Below are positions 18,181 to 27,140 of a DNA stretch of 64,000 nucleotides, one piece after another; position 1 is the stretch's first letter; every line of letters starts with the position of its first letter. The notes below the pieces were generated by a model. The model searched no databases. It saw nothing but the letters and a program-made list of their open reading frames with translations, and had not been told where the DNA came from. A program made the position numbers and the translations under genes. This stretch comes from Gemmatimonadota bacterium (GTDB lineage Bacteria > Gemmatimonadota > Gemmatimonadetes > Gemmatimonadales > Gemmatimonadaceae), in contig JACPFW010000005.1 of assembly GCA_016182795.1 (NCBI GenBank), positions 62,001 to 126,000 of the forward strand. Direction: 5' to 3'.

Positions 18181-19217
18181 GCGCCGATCTGCAGGACGAT
18201 CTTCCCGAACTGCGAGCCAGCCTGCAGCCGGTCGAGCGCCTCGCGGCCGCGCTCGAGAGGGAAGGTGGAGTCGATGGGCAGCGTGAGACGTCCGGCGATC
18301 AGTTCGCCGACCACCGCGTCGAAATCGGCGTCGCTTCCCATCGTCGAGCCCATGATTGTCCACTGGTTCCAGAACAGCCGGCGCACATCGGTCGTCAACG
18401 CGTGACCCGACGTGCCGCCGCACGTGACCAGCCGACCGCCGCGGCCGAGCGCGCCGAGCGACTGCTCCCAGGTGGCGGCGCCGACGCTGTCGACCACCAC
18501 GGTCACGCCGCGCTTGCCGGTGCGGGCGCGCACTTCGCGCCCGACATCGATGCCGGTGTGGTTGATCACCTCGTCAGCGCCCATCGCGCGCGCCCGCTGC
18601 AGCTTTTCATCCGAGCCCGACGTCACCCACACACGGGCCCCGCGCGCCTTGGCGATCAGCAGCGCCGCCTGCGCGACGCCGCCGCCGATGCCCCAGATGA
18701 GCACCTCGTCGCCGGCCGTCACCTGCGCCCGCGTCACCAGCATGCGCCACGCCGTCATCGCCGCGAGTCCAAACGCCGACGCCGCGGCATCACTGACGCT
18801 CGGCGGAATGGCGCGCACATTGGTGGCGGGAACGACCAGCGCGTCGGCAAACGTGCCGTGCACATGCTCACCGAGCACGCGGAACTTGACGCACAACGGA
18901 TGCGCGCCCGCGTTGCAGTACTCGCAGTTCCGGCATGAGAGCCCGGAATTCACGACGACGCGGTCGCCCGGCCTCACCGACGTGACGTCGGCGGAGACCT
19001 CGTCGACGATGCCCCAGCCGTCGGCGCCGATGACCCACTTGGGTGTAACCGTCACTCCCGGCAAGCCGCGGATGGTCCAGAGGTCGAGGTGGTTCAGCGG
19101 CGCCGCCTGCATGCGCAGGCGCACCGACCCCGACGCGCCGAGCGCCGGTGGGGCGATGTCGCGACTGAACTCGACGCAGTCGAGGGAGCCGGTGGCGGAG
19201 ATGGTGAGGGCGCGCAC
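18177..19217 (-). CDS. Zinc-containing alcohol dehydrogenase / quinone reductase-like (MDR family)
   Basis: 346-residue medium-chain dehydrogenase with a GroES-like N-terminal domain, the structural-zinc cluster CRNCEYCNAGAHPLC and a Rossmann domain with VLIWGIGGGVAQAA as the NAD(P)-binding turn. The substrate cannot be deduced. The open frame extends far upstream, but family alignment from memory begins at RALTISATGSLD, which gives the GTG at 19217. No Shine-Dalgarno sequence is visible. Divergent from odhB with about 150 bases between the starts. Coupled to the small zinc-ribbon gene downstream. Confidence 0.85.
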   Translation of the reverse strand: MRALTISATGSLDCVEFSRDIAPPALGASGSVRLRMQAAPLNHLDLWTIRGLPGVTVTPKWVIGADGWGIVDEVSADVTSVRPGDRVVVNSGLSCRNCEYCNAGAHPLCVKFRVLGEHVHGTFADALVVPATNVRAIPPSVSDAAASAFGLAAMTAWRMLVTRAQVTAGDEVLIWGIGGGVAQAALLIAKARGARVWVTSGSDEKLQRARAMGADEVINHTGIDVGREVRARTGKRGVTVVVDSVGAATWEQSLGALGRGGRLVTCGGTSGHALTTDVRRLFWNQWTIMGSTMGSDADFDAVVGELIAGRLTLPIDSTFPLERGREALDRLQAGSQFGKIVLQIGA

Positions 19218-19369
19218 GGAGAGTAGAGAGACGAGGGATGATCGACGAGCGGCAAGGCAGGCCCGCGGCCTGCTGACGCTTGTCACGCTCGAATATATTA
19301 GCTTGCAGTGCGGATTCGGCCTCGCCGGACAACCGTCCCCCGTCCACCGTTCACCGTCAGACCCACCGC

Positions 19370-20713
19370 ATGCAAATTCGCGTTCCACCCCTTGGCGAAT
19401 CGATCACCGAAGCAACCATCTCTCGCTGGCTAAAGCGCGAGGGAGAGGCGGTGAACATCGGTGACACGCTGGTCGAGCTTGAGACCGACAAGATCACAGT
19501 CGAGGTGCCGGCGCCAAAATCGGGCGTCCTGGGGCGCCGCGCGAAGCTCGAAGGGGATGTCGTGAAGGTCGACGAAGTGCTGGGCGATCTCGATGAAGCG
19601 CTCGCCGCCGCGGCGCCGAGTGTCGCCGACGCGCCAGTCGCCCAGCCGGCTGCGGCACCGACGACGCCGAGCGCGGTGCGCGCCGCGCCGAGCGCGATTC
19701 GACTGGCCGCCGAAACCGGTGTAGACCTCAACACGGTCGCGGGGACCGGGCGCGGCGGCGTCGTCAGCAAGCCCGATGTGATTGCGGCGATGAGTTCGCC
19801 AACGCCTGCGCGCCCCATGCCCGCCGTTCCAGGGCGCACGCCGGCGGCGGTGCCGGCCGTGACGCCGGTCGCCGTTCCCGCTGCCGCGCCGGCCGTACAG
19901 GCAGCACCAGTCGCCCAACCCGCCACACCGGCGCCAGTCGCTGCGCCTGCCGCTGCTGCTGCCCCTGTCGCTGCCGCCGCGCCAACGACGGTCTTTGCGC
20001 CGACGGCGCCGGGTACGGCGCGCGAGACGCGCGAGAAGATGACGACGCGCCGCAAGCGCATCGCCGAAAACCTGCTGCAGGCGCAGCACGCGACGGCGCA
20101 CCTGACGACCTTCAACGAGATCGACATGAGCGCCATTTCGGCGCTCCGCGAGCGCATGAAGGAGAAGGTGGAGAGGGAGCACGGCTTGAAGCTCAGCTTC
20201 ATGCCGTTCTTCGCGAAGGCGGCCTGCCTCGCGCTCAAGGCCTTCCCCACCGTGAACGCGCAGGTGGATGGGGAGGAGATCCTCTTCAAGCATTACGTGA
20301 ACCTCGGCATCGCGGTGGCGAGCGAGGCCGGACTCGTGGTGCCAAACATCAAGGATGCCGACCGCATGTCGATCCTCGACATGCAGCGCGCCATTGCCGC
20401 GCTCGCCAAGAAGGCGCGCGACGGCAAACTGGCCATGGACGACCTCACGGGCGGGTCGTTCACCATCACCAACGGCGGCGTCTTCGGCTCGCTCATCTCG
20501 ACGCCCATCATCAACTATCCGCAGGTGGCGATCCTCGGCCTGCACAAGACGCAGGATCGCCCGGTGGCGGTGAACGGCGCCGTCGCAATCCGCCCGATGA
20601 TGTACGTGGCTCTCTCCTACGATCATCGCATCATCGACGGTCAGCAGGCCGTGCTCTTCCTCGTCAAGATGAAGGAACTGCTGGAAGATCCGGCGACGAT
20701 GCTGATCGATTAG
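19370..20713 (+). CDS. odhB: Dihydrolipoamide succinyltransferase, E2 of 2-oxoglutarate dehydrogenase
   Basis: E2 core subunit of a 2-oxoacid dehydrogenase complex, 447 aa. One lipoyl domain has lipoyl-lysine K41 in [10 protein letters not shown] peripheral-subunit-binding domain ([20 protein letters not shown]) lies near residues 105-140, then a long Ala/Pro/Val linker and the acyltransferase domain ending with the catalytic YDHRIIDG. One lipoyl domain and the N-terminus [15 protein letters not shown] favour the succinyltransferase (SucB/OdhB) over acetyltransferase. The ATG at 19370 is fixed by the lipoyl domain. E3 lies 1.1 kb downstream, separated by an opposing glycosyltransferase; E1 is not in the window. 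Its stop overlaps the opposing stop. Confidence 0.93.
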   Translation: MQIRVPPLGESITEATISRWLKREGEAVNIGDTLVELETDKITVEVPAPKSGVLGRRAKLEGDVVKVDEVLGDLDEALAAAAPSVADAPVAQPAAAPTTPSAVRAAPSAIRLAAETGVDLNTVAGTGRGGVVSKPDVIAAMSSPTPARPMPAVPGRTPAAVPAVTPVAVPAAAPAVQAAPVAQPATPAPVAAPAAAAAPVAAAAPTTVFAPTAPGTARETREKMTTRRKRIAENLLQAQHATAHLTTFNEIDMSAISALRERMKEKVEREHGLKLSFMPFFAKAACLALKAFPTVNAQVDGEEILFKHYVNLGIAVASEAGLVVPNIKDADRMSILDMQRAIAALAKKARDGKLAMDDLTGGSFTITNGGVFGSLISTPIINYPQVAILGLHKTQDRPVAVNGAVAIRPMMYVALSYDHRIIDGQQAVLFLVKMKELLEDPATMLID

Positions 20714-21708
20714 GCGCCCCGCCGTCCCCCAAGCAGCGCGATGAGCGCCCGGAGCCACCACGGTTCCGGGCGTTCGTGCACCAGGCACAGCGCCGCCGCG
20801 TCGCCGGCCGCCGCCGCGACGCGGGCGCGCCACACGACGAACGGACCGGCCATCGGCACCGCGCGCACTGCGCGGAGCCAGGCCCGCCCTGGGCGGCAGG
20901 GCGGCGGCGGCTCGTCGCGCAGCACCTCGAATCGCGCCGGCGCCGCCGACTCATGGATGCCGAAGACCAGGCGGCAAACATAGCCGGCCGTCAGGCGGCG
21001 CGATGGAATCACGTGCGTCACGCGCATCGCAGGCACCGCGCCCACAGCGAGGCCGCTGCGCACACAGAGCCAGACGAGCTGGGCGTCCTCTCCGCCGCTG
21101 AGGTGGCCGCGACGGCGCGACGCGTTGCGGAGTTCACCGCGCTCGACGCCGTCGGCGAAGGCCTCGGCAATCTGCCGACGCACCACCATGCCCGTGCCCG
21201 GCGAGTAGTAGTCCTGCCATGCTCGGCTGCACCCATGCATTGGCGTCGTCAGGTGGCGCTCCTGGAACAGCCGCCGCACCCACGGATCCGCCGCCCACGA
21301 GGGAGCCCTCTCCGGCAGCGACACTGCAATGTGACCCGCGCCGAAGATGCCGACGTCCGGCAGCTCTGCCGCCGCCGCGATCACGGCCTCGAGGTAGCCG
21401 GCGTCGAGTACGTTGTCGTCGTCCACCGTGATGAGCAGTTCGCCCGCCGTCGCGCGGATGGCGCGCGCACGCACGGTCGCCAGGCCGTCGGTCTCGTCGC
21501 GCAGCAGGCGCGCCGCCGGACAGGCCGCCAGGTGCCGCGCCACCGAGTCGCGCTCGGCCAAGGACGGCGTGCTCGCGTTGTCCACGAGCAGGTGCTCCAT
21601 CCGCCAGCCGTCGGGCAGACGCAGGGCGCGCACCGCCGTCAGCACCGCCGCGACGATGGCGTCGTCCGGACTGCGACTGCAGGTGATGAGCGAGACGAGC
21701 GGGGTCAC
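20710..21708 (-). CDS. Glycosyltransferase family 2
   Basis: 332 residues, GT-A fold. It has the early strand VSLITCSR, a substrate segment DNAS, the metal-binding DDDN ([16 protein letters not shown]) and a later [10 protein letters not shown] segment, all typical of GT2 enzymes that extend surface polysaccharides. Lacks transmembrane helices except possibly a weak C-terminal segment. The GTG at 21708 starts directly at the first strand. A longer start at 21783 would add about 25 residues with no family match. The stop overlaps the odhB stop tail-to-tail. It interrupts the E2-E3 gene pair on the opposite strand, which suggests insertion between them. Confidence 0.82.
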   Translation of the reverse strand: MTPLVSLITCSRSPDDAIVAAVLTAVRALRLPDGWRMEHLLVDNASTPSLAERDSVARHLAACPAARLLRDETDGLATVRARAIRATAGELLITVDDDNVLDAGYLEAVIAAAAELPDVGIFGAGHIAVSLPERAPSWAADPWVRRLFQERHLTTPMHGCSRAWQDYYSPGTGMVVRRQIAEAFADGVERGELRNASRRRGHLSGGEDAQLVWLCVRSGLAVGAVPAMRVTHVIPSRRLTAGYVCRLVFGIHESAAPARFEVLRDEPPPPCRPGRAWLRAVRAVPMAGPFVVWRARVAAAAGDAAALCLVHERPEPWWLRALIALLGGRRGA

Positions 21709-21804
21709 GACGACAATGTGCAGGACGCTGCGGCGAATGCCAATGGGCGCGTCTTGGTTACATTTGAACGCAGCAGTAACCATTCACCGTGTGAGGCTGG
21801 TAAG

Positions 21805-23208
21805 GTGTCTACGTTGACTCCTGACGTGCTTGTCATCGGCGGCGGCCCCGGCGGCTACGTCGCCTCGATTCGCGCCGCGCAGCTTGGCTTCTCCACCGTC
21901 TGCGTCGAGATGGACCGCACGCTGGGCGGCACCTGCGTGAACGTCGGCTGCATTCCCTCCAAGGCGCTGCTCAGCTCCACCGAGCACTACGAGTTCGCGC
22001 GGCTCCACGCCGCCGAACACGGCATCGACTACCAAGGCGTCGCGTTCGACCTCGAGCGGATGATGAAGCGCAAGGACGACGTCGTTGCCCAAAACACCAA
22101 GGGCGTCGAGTTCCTGTTCAAGAAGAACAAGGTCACGTGGGCCAAGGGGTTCGGCACGCTGCGCGCCGGCAATGTCGTGGAGGTGAAGAGCGACGACGGC
22201 GCGGTCACCACGTACACGCCGCAGCACGTGATTCTCGCGACCGGCTCCGTGCCCGTCGAACTGCCCTTCCTGCCGTTCGACGAAGAGCGCATCGTCTCCA
22301 ACGTCGGCGCCCTCAAGCTCCACGATGTGCCGGCGCACCTGATCGTCATTGGCGGCGGCGTCATCGGCCTTGAACTGGGCTCCGTCTGGCGCCGCCTCGG
22401 CGCCAAGGTGACCGTAATCGAGTACATGCCGACAATCCTGCCCGGCAACGATGACGACATCACCAAGGAAGCGACGCGCATCTTCAAGAAGCAGGGGATG
22501 GAGATTCACACCGGCACGAAGGTGACGGGCGGCCGGCGCGAGGGCGAGCAGGTGATCGTCGAAGTCGAGGAGAACGGCGCGCCGGCGACCTTCACGGCCG
22601 ATTGCGTGCTGGTGTCCATCGGCCGCAAGCCGGCGCTCTACGGCGTCGATGCCGCCGCGCTCGGACTCGCGCTTGGCAAGCGCGGCGAGATCGTGGTGGA
22701 CGACCACATGCGCACCAACCTCCCCAACGTCTACGCCATCGGCGACGCGGTGGGCGGCAAGCTGCTGGCGCACAAGGCCGAAGAAGAGGGAGTGATCGCC
22801 GCCGAGGTGATTGCCGGCCGCAAGGTGCACATGCACTACCACAACATGCCGGGCGTCGTCTACACGTGGCCCGAAGTCGCCACCTGCGGCCTCACCGAGG
22901 CTGAGGTGAAGGCCAGCGGCCGTCCGTATGGCGTTGGCAAGTTCCCGTTTTCGGCCAACGGACGCGCCCGGTCGATGGCGGAGATCAGCGGCTTCGTGAA
23001 GTTCATTGTGGACGCCAACACCGACGAGATCCTCGGCTGCCACATGATTGGCGCCAACGTGAGCGACCTGCTGAGCGAGGTTGTGCTCGCCATGGAGTAC
23101 CGCGGCACGGCTGAGGATATCGGGGTGACGGTGCACTCGCACCCCACGCTCACCGAGGTGGTCAAGGAAGCGGCGTTGGCAGCGTTGGGGCGGGCGATAC
23201 ACATCTAA
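21805..23208 (+). CDS. lpdA: Dihydrolipoyl dehydrogenase (E3)
   Basis: FAD flavoprotein that reoxidises the lipoyl group of 2-oxoacid dehydrogenases, 467 aa. It has an N-terminal FAD loop (VIGGGPGGYVA), redox disulphide C44-C49 in GGTCVNVGCIPSK, an NAD-binding loop VIGGGVIGLELGS near 180, a second FAD motif (YAIGDAVGG) and the C-terminal dimer His in HSHPTLTE. The GTG at 21805 has GAGG eight bases upstream and is the only start that fits. Partners the E2 encoded at 19370-20713. The stop TAA touches the left end of a repeat element. Confidence 0.96.
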   Translation: MSTLTPDVLVIGGGPGGYVASIRAAQLGFSTVCVEMDRTLGGTCVNVGCIPSKALLSSTEHYEFARLHAAEHGIDYQGVAFDLERMMKRKDDVVAQNTKGVEFLFKKNKVTWAKGFGTLRAGNVVEVKSDDGAVTTYTPQHVILATGSVPVELPFLPFDEERIVSNVGALKLHDVPAHLIVIGGGVIGLELGSVWRRLGAKVTVIEYMPTILPGNDDDITKEATRIFKKQGMEIHTGTKVTGGRREGEQVIVEVEENGAPATFTADCVLVSIGRKPALYGVDAAALGLALGKRGEIVVDDHMRTNLPNVYAIGDAVGGKLLAHKAEEEGVIAAEVIAGRKVHMHYHNMPGVVYTWPEVATCGLTEAEVKASGRPYGVGKFPFSANGRARSMAEISGFVKFIVDANTDEILGCHMIGANVSDLLSEVVLAMEYRGTAEDIGVTVHSHPTLTEVVKEAALAALGRAIHI

Positions 23209-23393
23209 AGGGCAGAGAAACAACAGAGAGACAACAGAGAGACAACAGAGAGACAACAGAGAGACAACAGAGAGACAACAGAGAGACAACGGACAAACAA
23301 CAGAGGGGCGGCCAGTTGGCACGCCCCTCTTTCACACCCCCCTCTGCTTCTTCTCTGCTTTCTCTCTGCTTTCTCTCTGTTTTCTCTCTCAGA
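23206..23393. repeat. Foldback element A built from 11-bp units
   Basis: Left arm: six exact tandem copies of CAACAGAGAGA (23221-23286), preceded by a variant. Centre: a perfect 9-bp hairpin (23302-23310 with 23322-23330). Right arm (23341-23391): pyrimidine-rich with the same 11-bp period (unit TCTCTCTGCTT), approximately complementary to the left arm. The right end contains the stop codon of the DinB gene and the left end abuts the lpdA stop. It shares both ends (AAGGGCAGA... and ...TCTCAG) with element B at 24218. Probably also acts as a bidirectional terminator. Confidence 0.8.
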
Positions 23394-23916
23394 CTCCGTA
23401 TCGCTCCTTCAAAATTCTATCATGATGCCCCGCGTGCCCCGCCGCGATCCACGCGAGCGCGCGCACGCTGATCTCCTTGCTGCTGGCGATGCCGCGGCGG
23501 GTCCACGCGCTTTCGGGGAGCCAGCGAAACAGCTCCAGGGTGGCGCCGCGCACCGCGGCACACTCGCCGAGCAGCGTGTCCAGCGGCCGGCTGTTCGCTT
23601 CGCACGTCGCGGCGTAGGCGTCCTCGTCAAACGGGGCCAGCGGCGTCGCGTCGCCGCGCGCGATCCGCAGCGCACGGTAGGCGAAGATGCGCTCCGCGTC
23701 GGAGATGTGGCAGATCACCTCCTTGATGGTCCACTTACCGGGCGCGTACGCCGCGGCGGCCTGCTCCTCGGTGAGTCCCTTGAGGCGGGCGATCATCGCG
23801 TCACCCTGCGTCGCGAGGGCGCGCGTGACATCACCGTCGGGGACGCCGGCCACATACCCGCTGTAATGCGGGGCAAACTCGTCAGCACCTGGACGTACGG
23901 TCGCAGCATGGCTCAT
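23389..23916 (-). CDS. DinB family protein (putative metal-dependent hydrolase/transferase)
   Basis: 175-residue four-helix-bundle protein of the DinB/YfiT-like family. The metal-binding histidines are recognisable at HISDAERIF and in the C-terminal AGHAGHHDRIL. Family members include thiol transferases that use bacillithiol or mycothiol, but many are uncharacterised. The ATG at 23916 has a very good AGGAGG six bases upstream. The stop codon lies in the right arm of repeat element A. The 400 bases upstream carry no gene. Confidence 0.85.
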   Translation of the reverse strand: MSHAATVRPGADEFAPHYSGYVAGVPDGDVTRALATQGDAMIARLKGLTEEQAAAAYAPGKWTIKEVICHISDAERIFAYRALRIARGDATPLAPFDEDAYAATCEANSRPLDTLLGECAAVRGATLELFRWLPESAWTRRGIASSKEISVRALAWIAAGHAGHHDRILKERYGV

Positions 23917-24133
23917 TCAAATCCTCCTGTAGAATTCCACTTTCCCGCTGAAAAACGGGTGTAAGGGTTTCGTGAGGAATTGCCTCACAAAACTTCCATA
24001 ATTGCACCCCATACCGCGACGCTTGCCCGGAGCAGACATTCCCTTTGCGATCGAGAGCGCGCTGAACCATCGTGGCGATGCATCGATCAGTAAAATACGA
24101 GGGAACGCCGGGTCGCTTCAAGCGACCCAGCGT

Positions 24134-24213
24134 GTCGCGGTAGGCACAGCGTGGGGCGCGTACAGTGCGCCGGGGGGCCGTCACTGGCTCGTTCACCGCT
24201 GACCTACCGCGAC
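24134..24213. other. Possible structured RNA or attenuator
   Basis: An outer perfect stem GTCGCGGTAGG / CCTACCGCGAC (24134-24144 with 24203-24213), extendable by more pairs on both sides. It encloses a hairpin GGCGC/GCGCC (24154-24170) and a weaker GCC/GGC hairpin around 24178-24188. A separate perfect 9-bp palindromic hairpin lies just before it (24111-24129). About 80 nt of branched structure in a gene-free stretch. No known RNA family was recognised. Confidence 0.35.
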
Positions 24214-24217
24214 TCGT

Positions 24218-24329
24218 TAAGGGCAGAAAGACAACAGAAAGAAAGCAGAGAAAAAGCAGAGAGAAAACAGTGCCCGCGTACCTCGGGTTCACTGCTTTCT
24301 CTCTGCTTTCTCTCTGCTTTCTATCTCAG
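24218..24329. repeat. Foldback element B, relative of element A
   Basis: Left arm (about 24221-24272) and right arm (24290-24325) are complementary at about nine positions in ten, built from 11-bp AGCAGAGAGAA-type units, with a CCCG/CGGG tip hairpin. It starts with TTAAGGGCAGA and ends with CTATCTCAG, as element A does. The right arm contains the stop codon (24321-24323) of the glycosidase gene. The gene-free stretch between the DinB start (23916) and this element holds an AT-rich segment and the structured block at 24134-24213, nothing else. Confidence 0.8.
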
Positions 24330-26948
24330 CCTGATTTCGCGCCTCACGTATCCATCCGCATCTGCTCCATCGCCCGGCATCCGCACGTCCAACGCGGTCG
24401 CTCGACTGGCGAATCGCTTGAATGCGGTGTCTGCCGATTTCCAGTCATTCGCAATACCGCCGGCCACACCGCCGCCTTCGTCGCCCCTGACCCGGCTCCC
24501 CGCCGGTGCCTGCACCCACAAACGCACCACGGCGCCTGCGGGCGCCTCGACCGTCACGCGATACTCCGCCCCCTCGCGACGCTCGGCCACGATGCGCGCC
24601 GACGCTGACCGCTCGCCGATGCGTGCCGGCTGAACCGGTAGATACACGGCCCAGGTGCGCGGCGCGGCGACCCGCAGATGCAGCGCGGTGGAGCCGGCCG
24701 CCAGGACGCCCTCCACGGTCCCGCGCCCCGGCGGCGCAAACCGCACCTTCAACCCCGACGTGAGCGGTGCGGCCCGGTCCGCGGACACTTCGAGCGTCAC
24801 CTGACCATCACCGGCGTCAGTGACGACCAGCGTCAGCCGCGCACCGCCGACCGACAGGTTCTCCACGCGGAGCTGCTCGGAGGTGGGCGGCACCCACGGG
24901 GCTACCGTCAGCGTCCCCGCTGGCGCGTCCACCTCGAGGCCGAGCATGCCGCGCAGCAACGGCGTGAGGATCATGGATGTCGCGAAGAACTGCTGCGGCA
25001 CCGCCGTGTCGAGCGGCTTGTACAGGCGTCCGCTGATCACCTCGGGGTTGCGCCCCCGCGCCTCATCGAACGTCGTGTTCGCGATGGCGCGCAGCGCCTG
25101 CCATCCGGCGTGCGGATTGCCGTAGCGGAACTGCGCCGTCGACACCCACCCGGTCACGAATCCCCACACCGCGCCGTTGTTGTAGTGGAGCGGATCAAAC
25201 AGCGGACTCGTCGTCGAGAGCGGGCGCGCCCCCCAGTCGGTCATCAGGTCGCTGCGCGCCATCCGCTCGGCCATCAGGCGGCCGTTGGTCGCGTTGAACA
25301 CGTCGAACGCCATCGCAGTGGCCGGCCACGCCGTCATCGTCTCGTTGATCTTCCCCTGCTCGAGCACGGCGAAGGCATACTGTCCCTTCGACGGGATCCA
25401 CAGCTTTTGGTCGAGCGCGGCAATCGCGCGCGCGCGCTCGGCGCGCGCCTCGGCCGCCAGCGCCGGCTCGCGCATCGCCTCCGCCATCCGCGCAAAACGC
25501 TCCAGCGACGCGGCCCAGACGCCATTCAGGTAGACATCGCTGACGATGCCGATCTGCAGGTCGCCGACCTCGAGCGCCCCCGCGCCGGCGCAGGTATTCT
25601 CCATCAGGCCGTCGCCGTCGGTGTCGCATTTGCGCGACCACTCGTACGCCTTCTTCACGTTCGGCCACAGCGTGCGCATGGTGGCCGTGTCGGCGGTCTG
25701 TTTCCAGTACTCGCCAAACGCGAGGATCCAGAACGGCGTGGTGTCGCCGTGGTAGTACGCGTACCCGTACGAGCCAAACCAGTCGATCTTCCCCGCCCCC
25801 TGCGAGATCTCGTGCGTGATCTTGCCGTCGGCGCGCTGGTACTTGGCGAAGAACTGCAGCGCGCCGTCGCGTACCAGCGCGTGCTGCCCCGCCGCGCTCA
25901 TCGCAAATGAGTTGATGGACGCGTCGCCGCCGAAGAACCAGCCGAAGCCCGGCCGGTCGCTGGCCGCGCCCGACAAGCCGTAGCCGGCCACGAGCCCGCA
26001 GCCGAGGTCGGGGTTGCAGACCATCGACTCATCGAGGTTCACCTTGGCCCACTCAACCGCGCGGTCGAGCGTCGCGTCGCCGGTGCGCACCGACACCTGC
26101 TGCGTGCGAATCGAGTCGGCGTGCGCCACGCGCTTCTTCCACTCGCGTTCGATTGCCCCGGGTTGCAGCAGCGACCGGTAGAGCGCCAGCACGGTGTCGC
26201 GCGGCATCTCGCCGCCGGCCATCACGATGGGGATGTACTTGGCGTGGATGTTCACATTGCCGCCCGGCGGCTCGCCGAGCCGCGGCTCGGTGTAGCGCTC
26301 CGTGTCGGAGCCCACGCCGATGGTGAACTGCGGCGGCGCCGCGGAGAGCATATGCGCGGGGACATCGCTCGCCTGCGTCACGGCCGGCGAGCCGAGGAAG
26401 GCGCTGACTTTGCGGCGGCTTTCGCTGAAGACGAAGGCCTTGGCTCCCGCATGCCACGCCACGTACTGCCCGCCCAGCGAGGCCGGCCAAGCGAGATGAA
26501 CGTCGGGAACGAATGACGCGATGATCTCCATCGGCCGGATGGCGTCCACTTCGAGCAGCATCATCACGGCCGGTTTGTCGATCGAAGCAAACACCGTCTG
26601 CTTCACGGTGAACGTTTCGTACGCATAGGTGATGGTCACGCCTTCGGGGCGCACGGTCACCGACCGGGCGACGTCCTTGGCCGGGATCGGCTGCGTGTAC
26701 TTGGGAACGCGGAACGACAGCTTGAGGTCGTGCATCCACTTGTACGGCCAGCTCCACAGCTCAAAGGCGCCATCCTCGGTGCCCATGGCGATGGCGCGGC
26801 GCCCGACGGCGCTGACGAAGTAGCCGGGGCGCGCATCGCCGGTGAGCGCGATGGGCGATTGACCAAGGTCGAACGCGGCGATGCTCTGCGCGTGCGCGCT
26901 CGCGGCCAGCGCCGCGGCGAGAGCGGTGACGATGATGAACGGTCGCAT
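24321..26948 (-). CDS. Secreted glucoamylase-/amylo-alpha-1,6-glucosidase-like glycoside hydrolase
   Basis: 875 residues with a signal peptide (MRPFIIVTALAAALAASAHA). The N-terminal region (about 25-330) is a beta-sandwich. The central part (about 345-690) is an (alpha/alpha)6-barrel with phrases such as WFFGGDASINSFAM, CDTDGDGLMENTCAGAGALEVGDLQ and HYNNGAVWGFVTGWV, like glycogen-debranching and GH15-related enzymes. Acidic residues in these segments are probably catalytic. The C-terminal part is a beta domain of about 190 residues. I take the ATG at 26948. The frame continues 390 codons upstream, but this overlaps the opposite-strand kinase gene. A -10-like CATATT lies seven bases before the ATG. 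The stop codon is inside repeat element B. Confidence 0.8.
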   Translation of the reverse strand: MRPFIIVTALAAALAASAHAQSIAAFDLGQSPIALTGDARPGYFVSAVGRRAIAMGTEDGAFELWSWPYKWMHDLKLSFRVPKYTQPIPAKDVARSVTVRPEGVTITYAYETFTVKQTVFASIDKPAVMMLLEVDAIRPMEIIASFVPDVHLAWPASLGGQYVAWHAGAKAFVFSESRRKVSAFLGSPAVTQASDVPAHMLSAAPPQFTIGVGSDTERYTEPRLGEPPGGNVNIHAKYIPIVMAGGEMPRDTVLALYRSLLQPGAIEREWKKRVAHADSIRTQQVSVRTGDATLDRAVEWAKVNLDESMVCNPDLGCGLVAGYGLSGAASDRPGFGWFFGGDASINSFAMSAAGQHALVRDGALQFFAKYQRADGKITHEISQGAGKIDWFGSYGYAYYHGDTTPFWILAFGEYWKQTADTATMRTLWPNVKKAYEWSRKCDTDGDGLMENTCAGAGALEVGDLQIGIVSDVYLNGVWAASLERFARMAEAMREPALAAEARAERARAIAALDQKLWIPSKGQYAFAVLEQGKINETMTAWPATAMAFDVFNATNGRLMAERMARSDLMTDWGARPLSTTSPLFDPLHYNNGAVWGFVTGWVSTAQFRYGNPHAGWQALRAIANTTFDEARGRNPEVISGRLYKPLDTAVPQQFFATSMILTPLLRGMLGLEVDAPAGTLTVAPWVPPTSEQLRVENLSVGGARLTLVVTDAGDGQVTLEVSADRAAPLTSGLKVRFAPPGRGTVEGVLAAGSTALHLRVAAPRTWAVYLPVQPARIGERSASARIVAERREGAEYRVTVEAPAGAVVRLWVQAPAGSRVRGDEGGGVAGGIANDWKSADTAFKRFASRATALDVRMPGDGADADGYVRREIRLR

Positions 26949-26961
26949 GACTGCGAATATG
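26949..26961 (-). promoter_or_regulatory. -10-like box for a leaderless transcript (glycosidase)
   Basis: CATATT at 26961-26956 ends seven bases before the ATG at 26948. No Shine-Dalgarno sequence lies between them and no clear -35 is visible. Confidence 0.4.
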
Positions 26962-27140
26962 CCAGCGCCACCGCGCGTTGGCGACCACACGGTGCGCGGG
27001 CCCGATCTATTGACGCGGCACCGTGCCGTCCGCGATGTTGACAGGGCGACCGAGCTGGCCCCCCCAAGCCGCGGGACGTTGAACGATGGCAGGCACGATG
27101 TGCCTCGCCCGGACTCCAATGAGCGTGACGGGAGGGCGGC

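Noticed and set aside
23221-23286. Tandem 11-bp repeats as a CRISPR array
   Set aside because: Units are contiguous with no spacers and far too short.
24134-24213. tRNA-like cloverleaf
   Set aside because: Stem lengths are wrong (11-bp outer stem), there is no anticodon loop or T-loop consensus and no CCA-type end.
23882-24292. 136-codon minus-strand frame in the gene-free stretch
   Set aside because: It begins in foldback element B, runs through the structured block and overlaps the DinB start; no Shine-Dalgarno site and no family resemblance.
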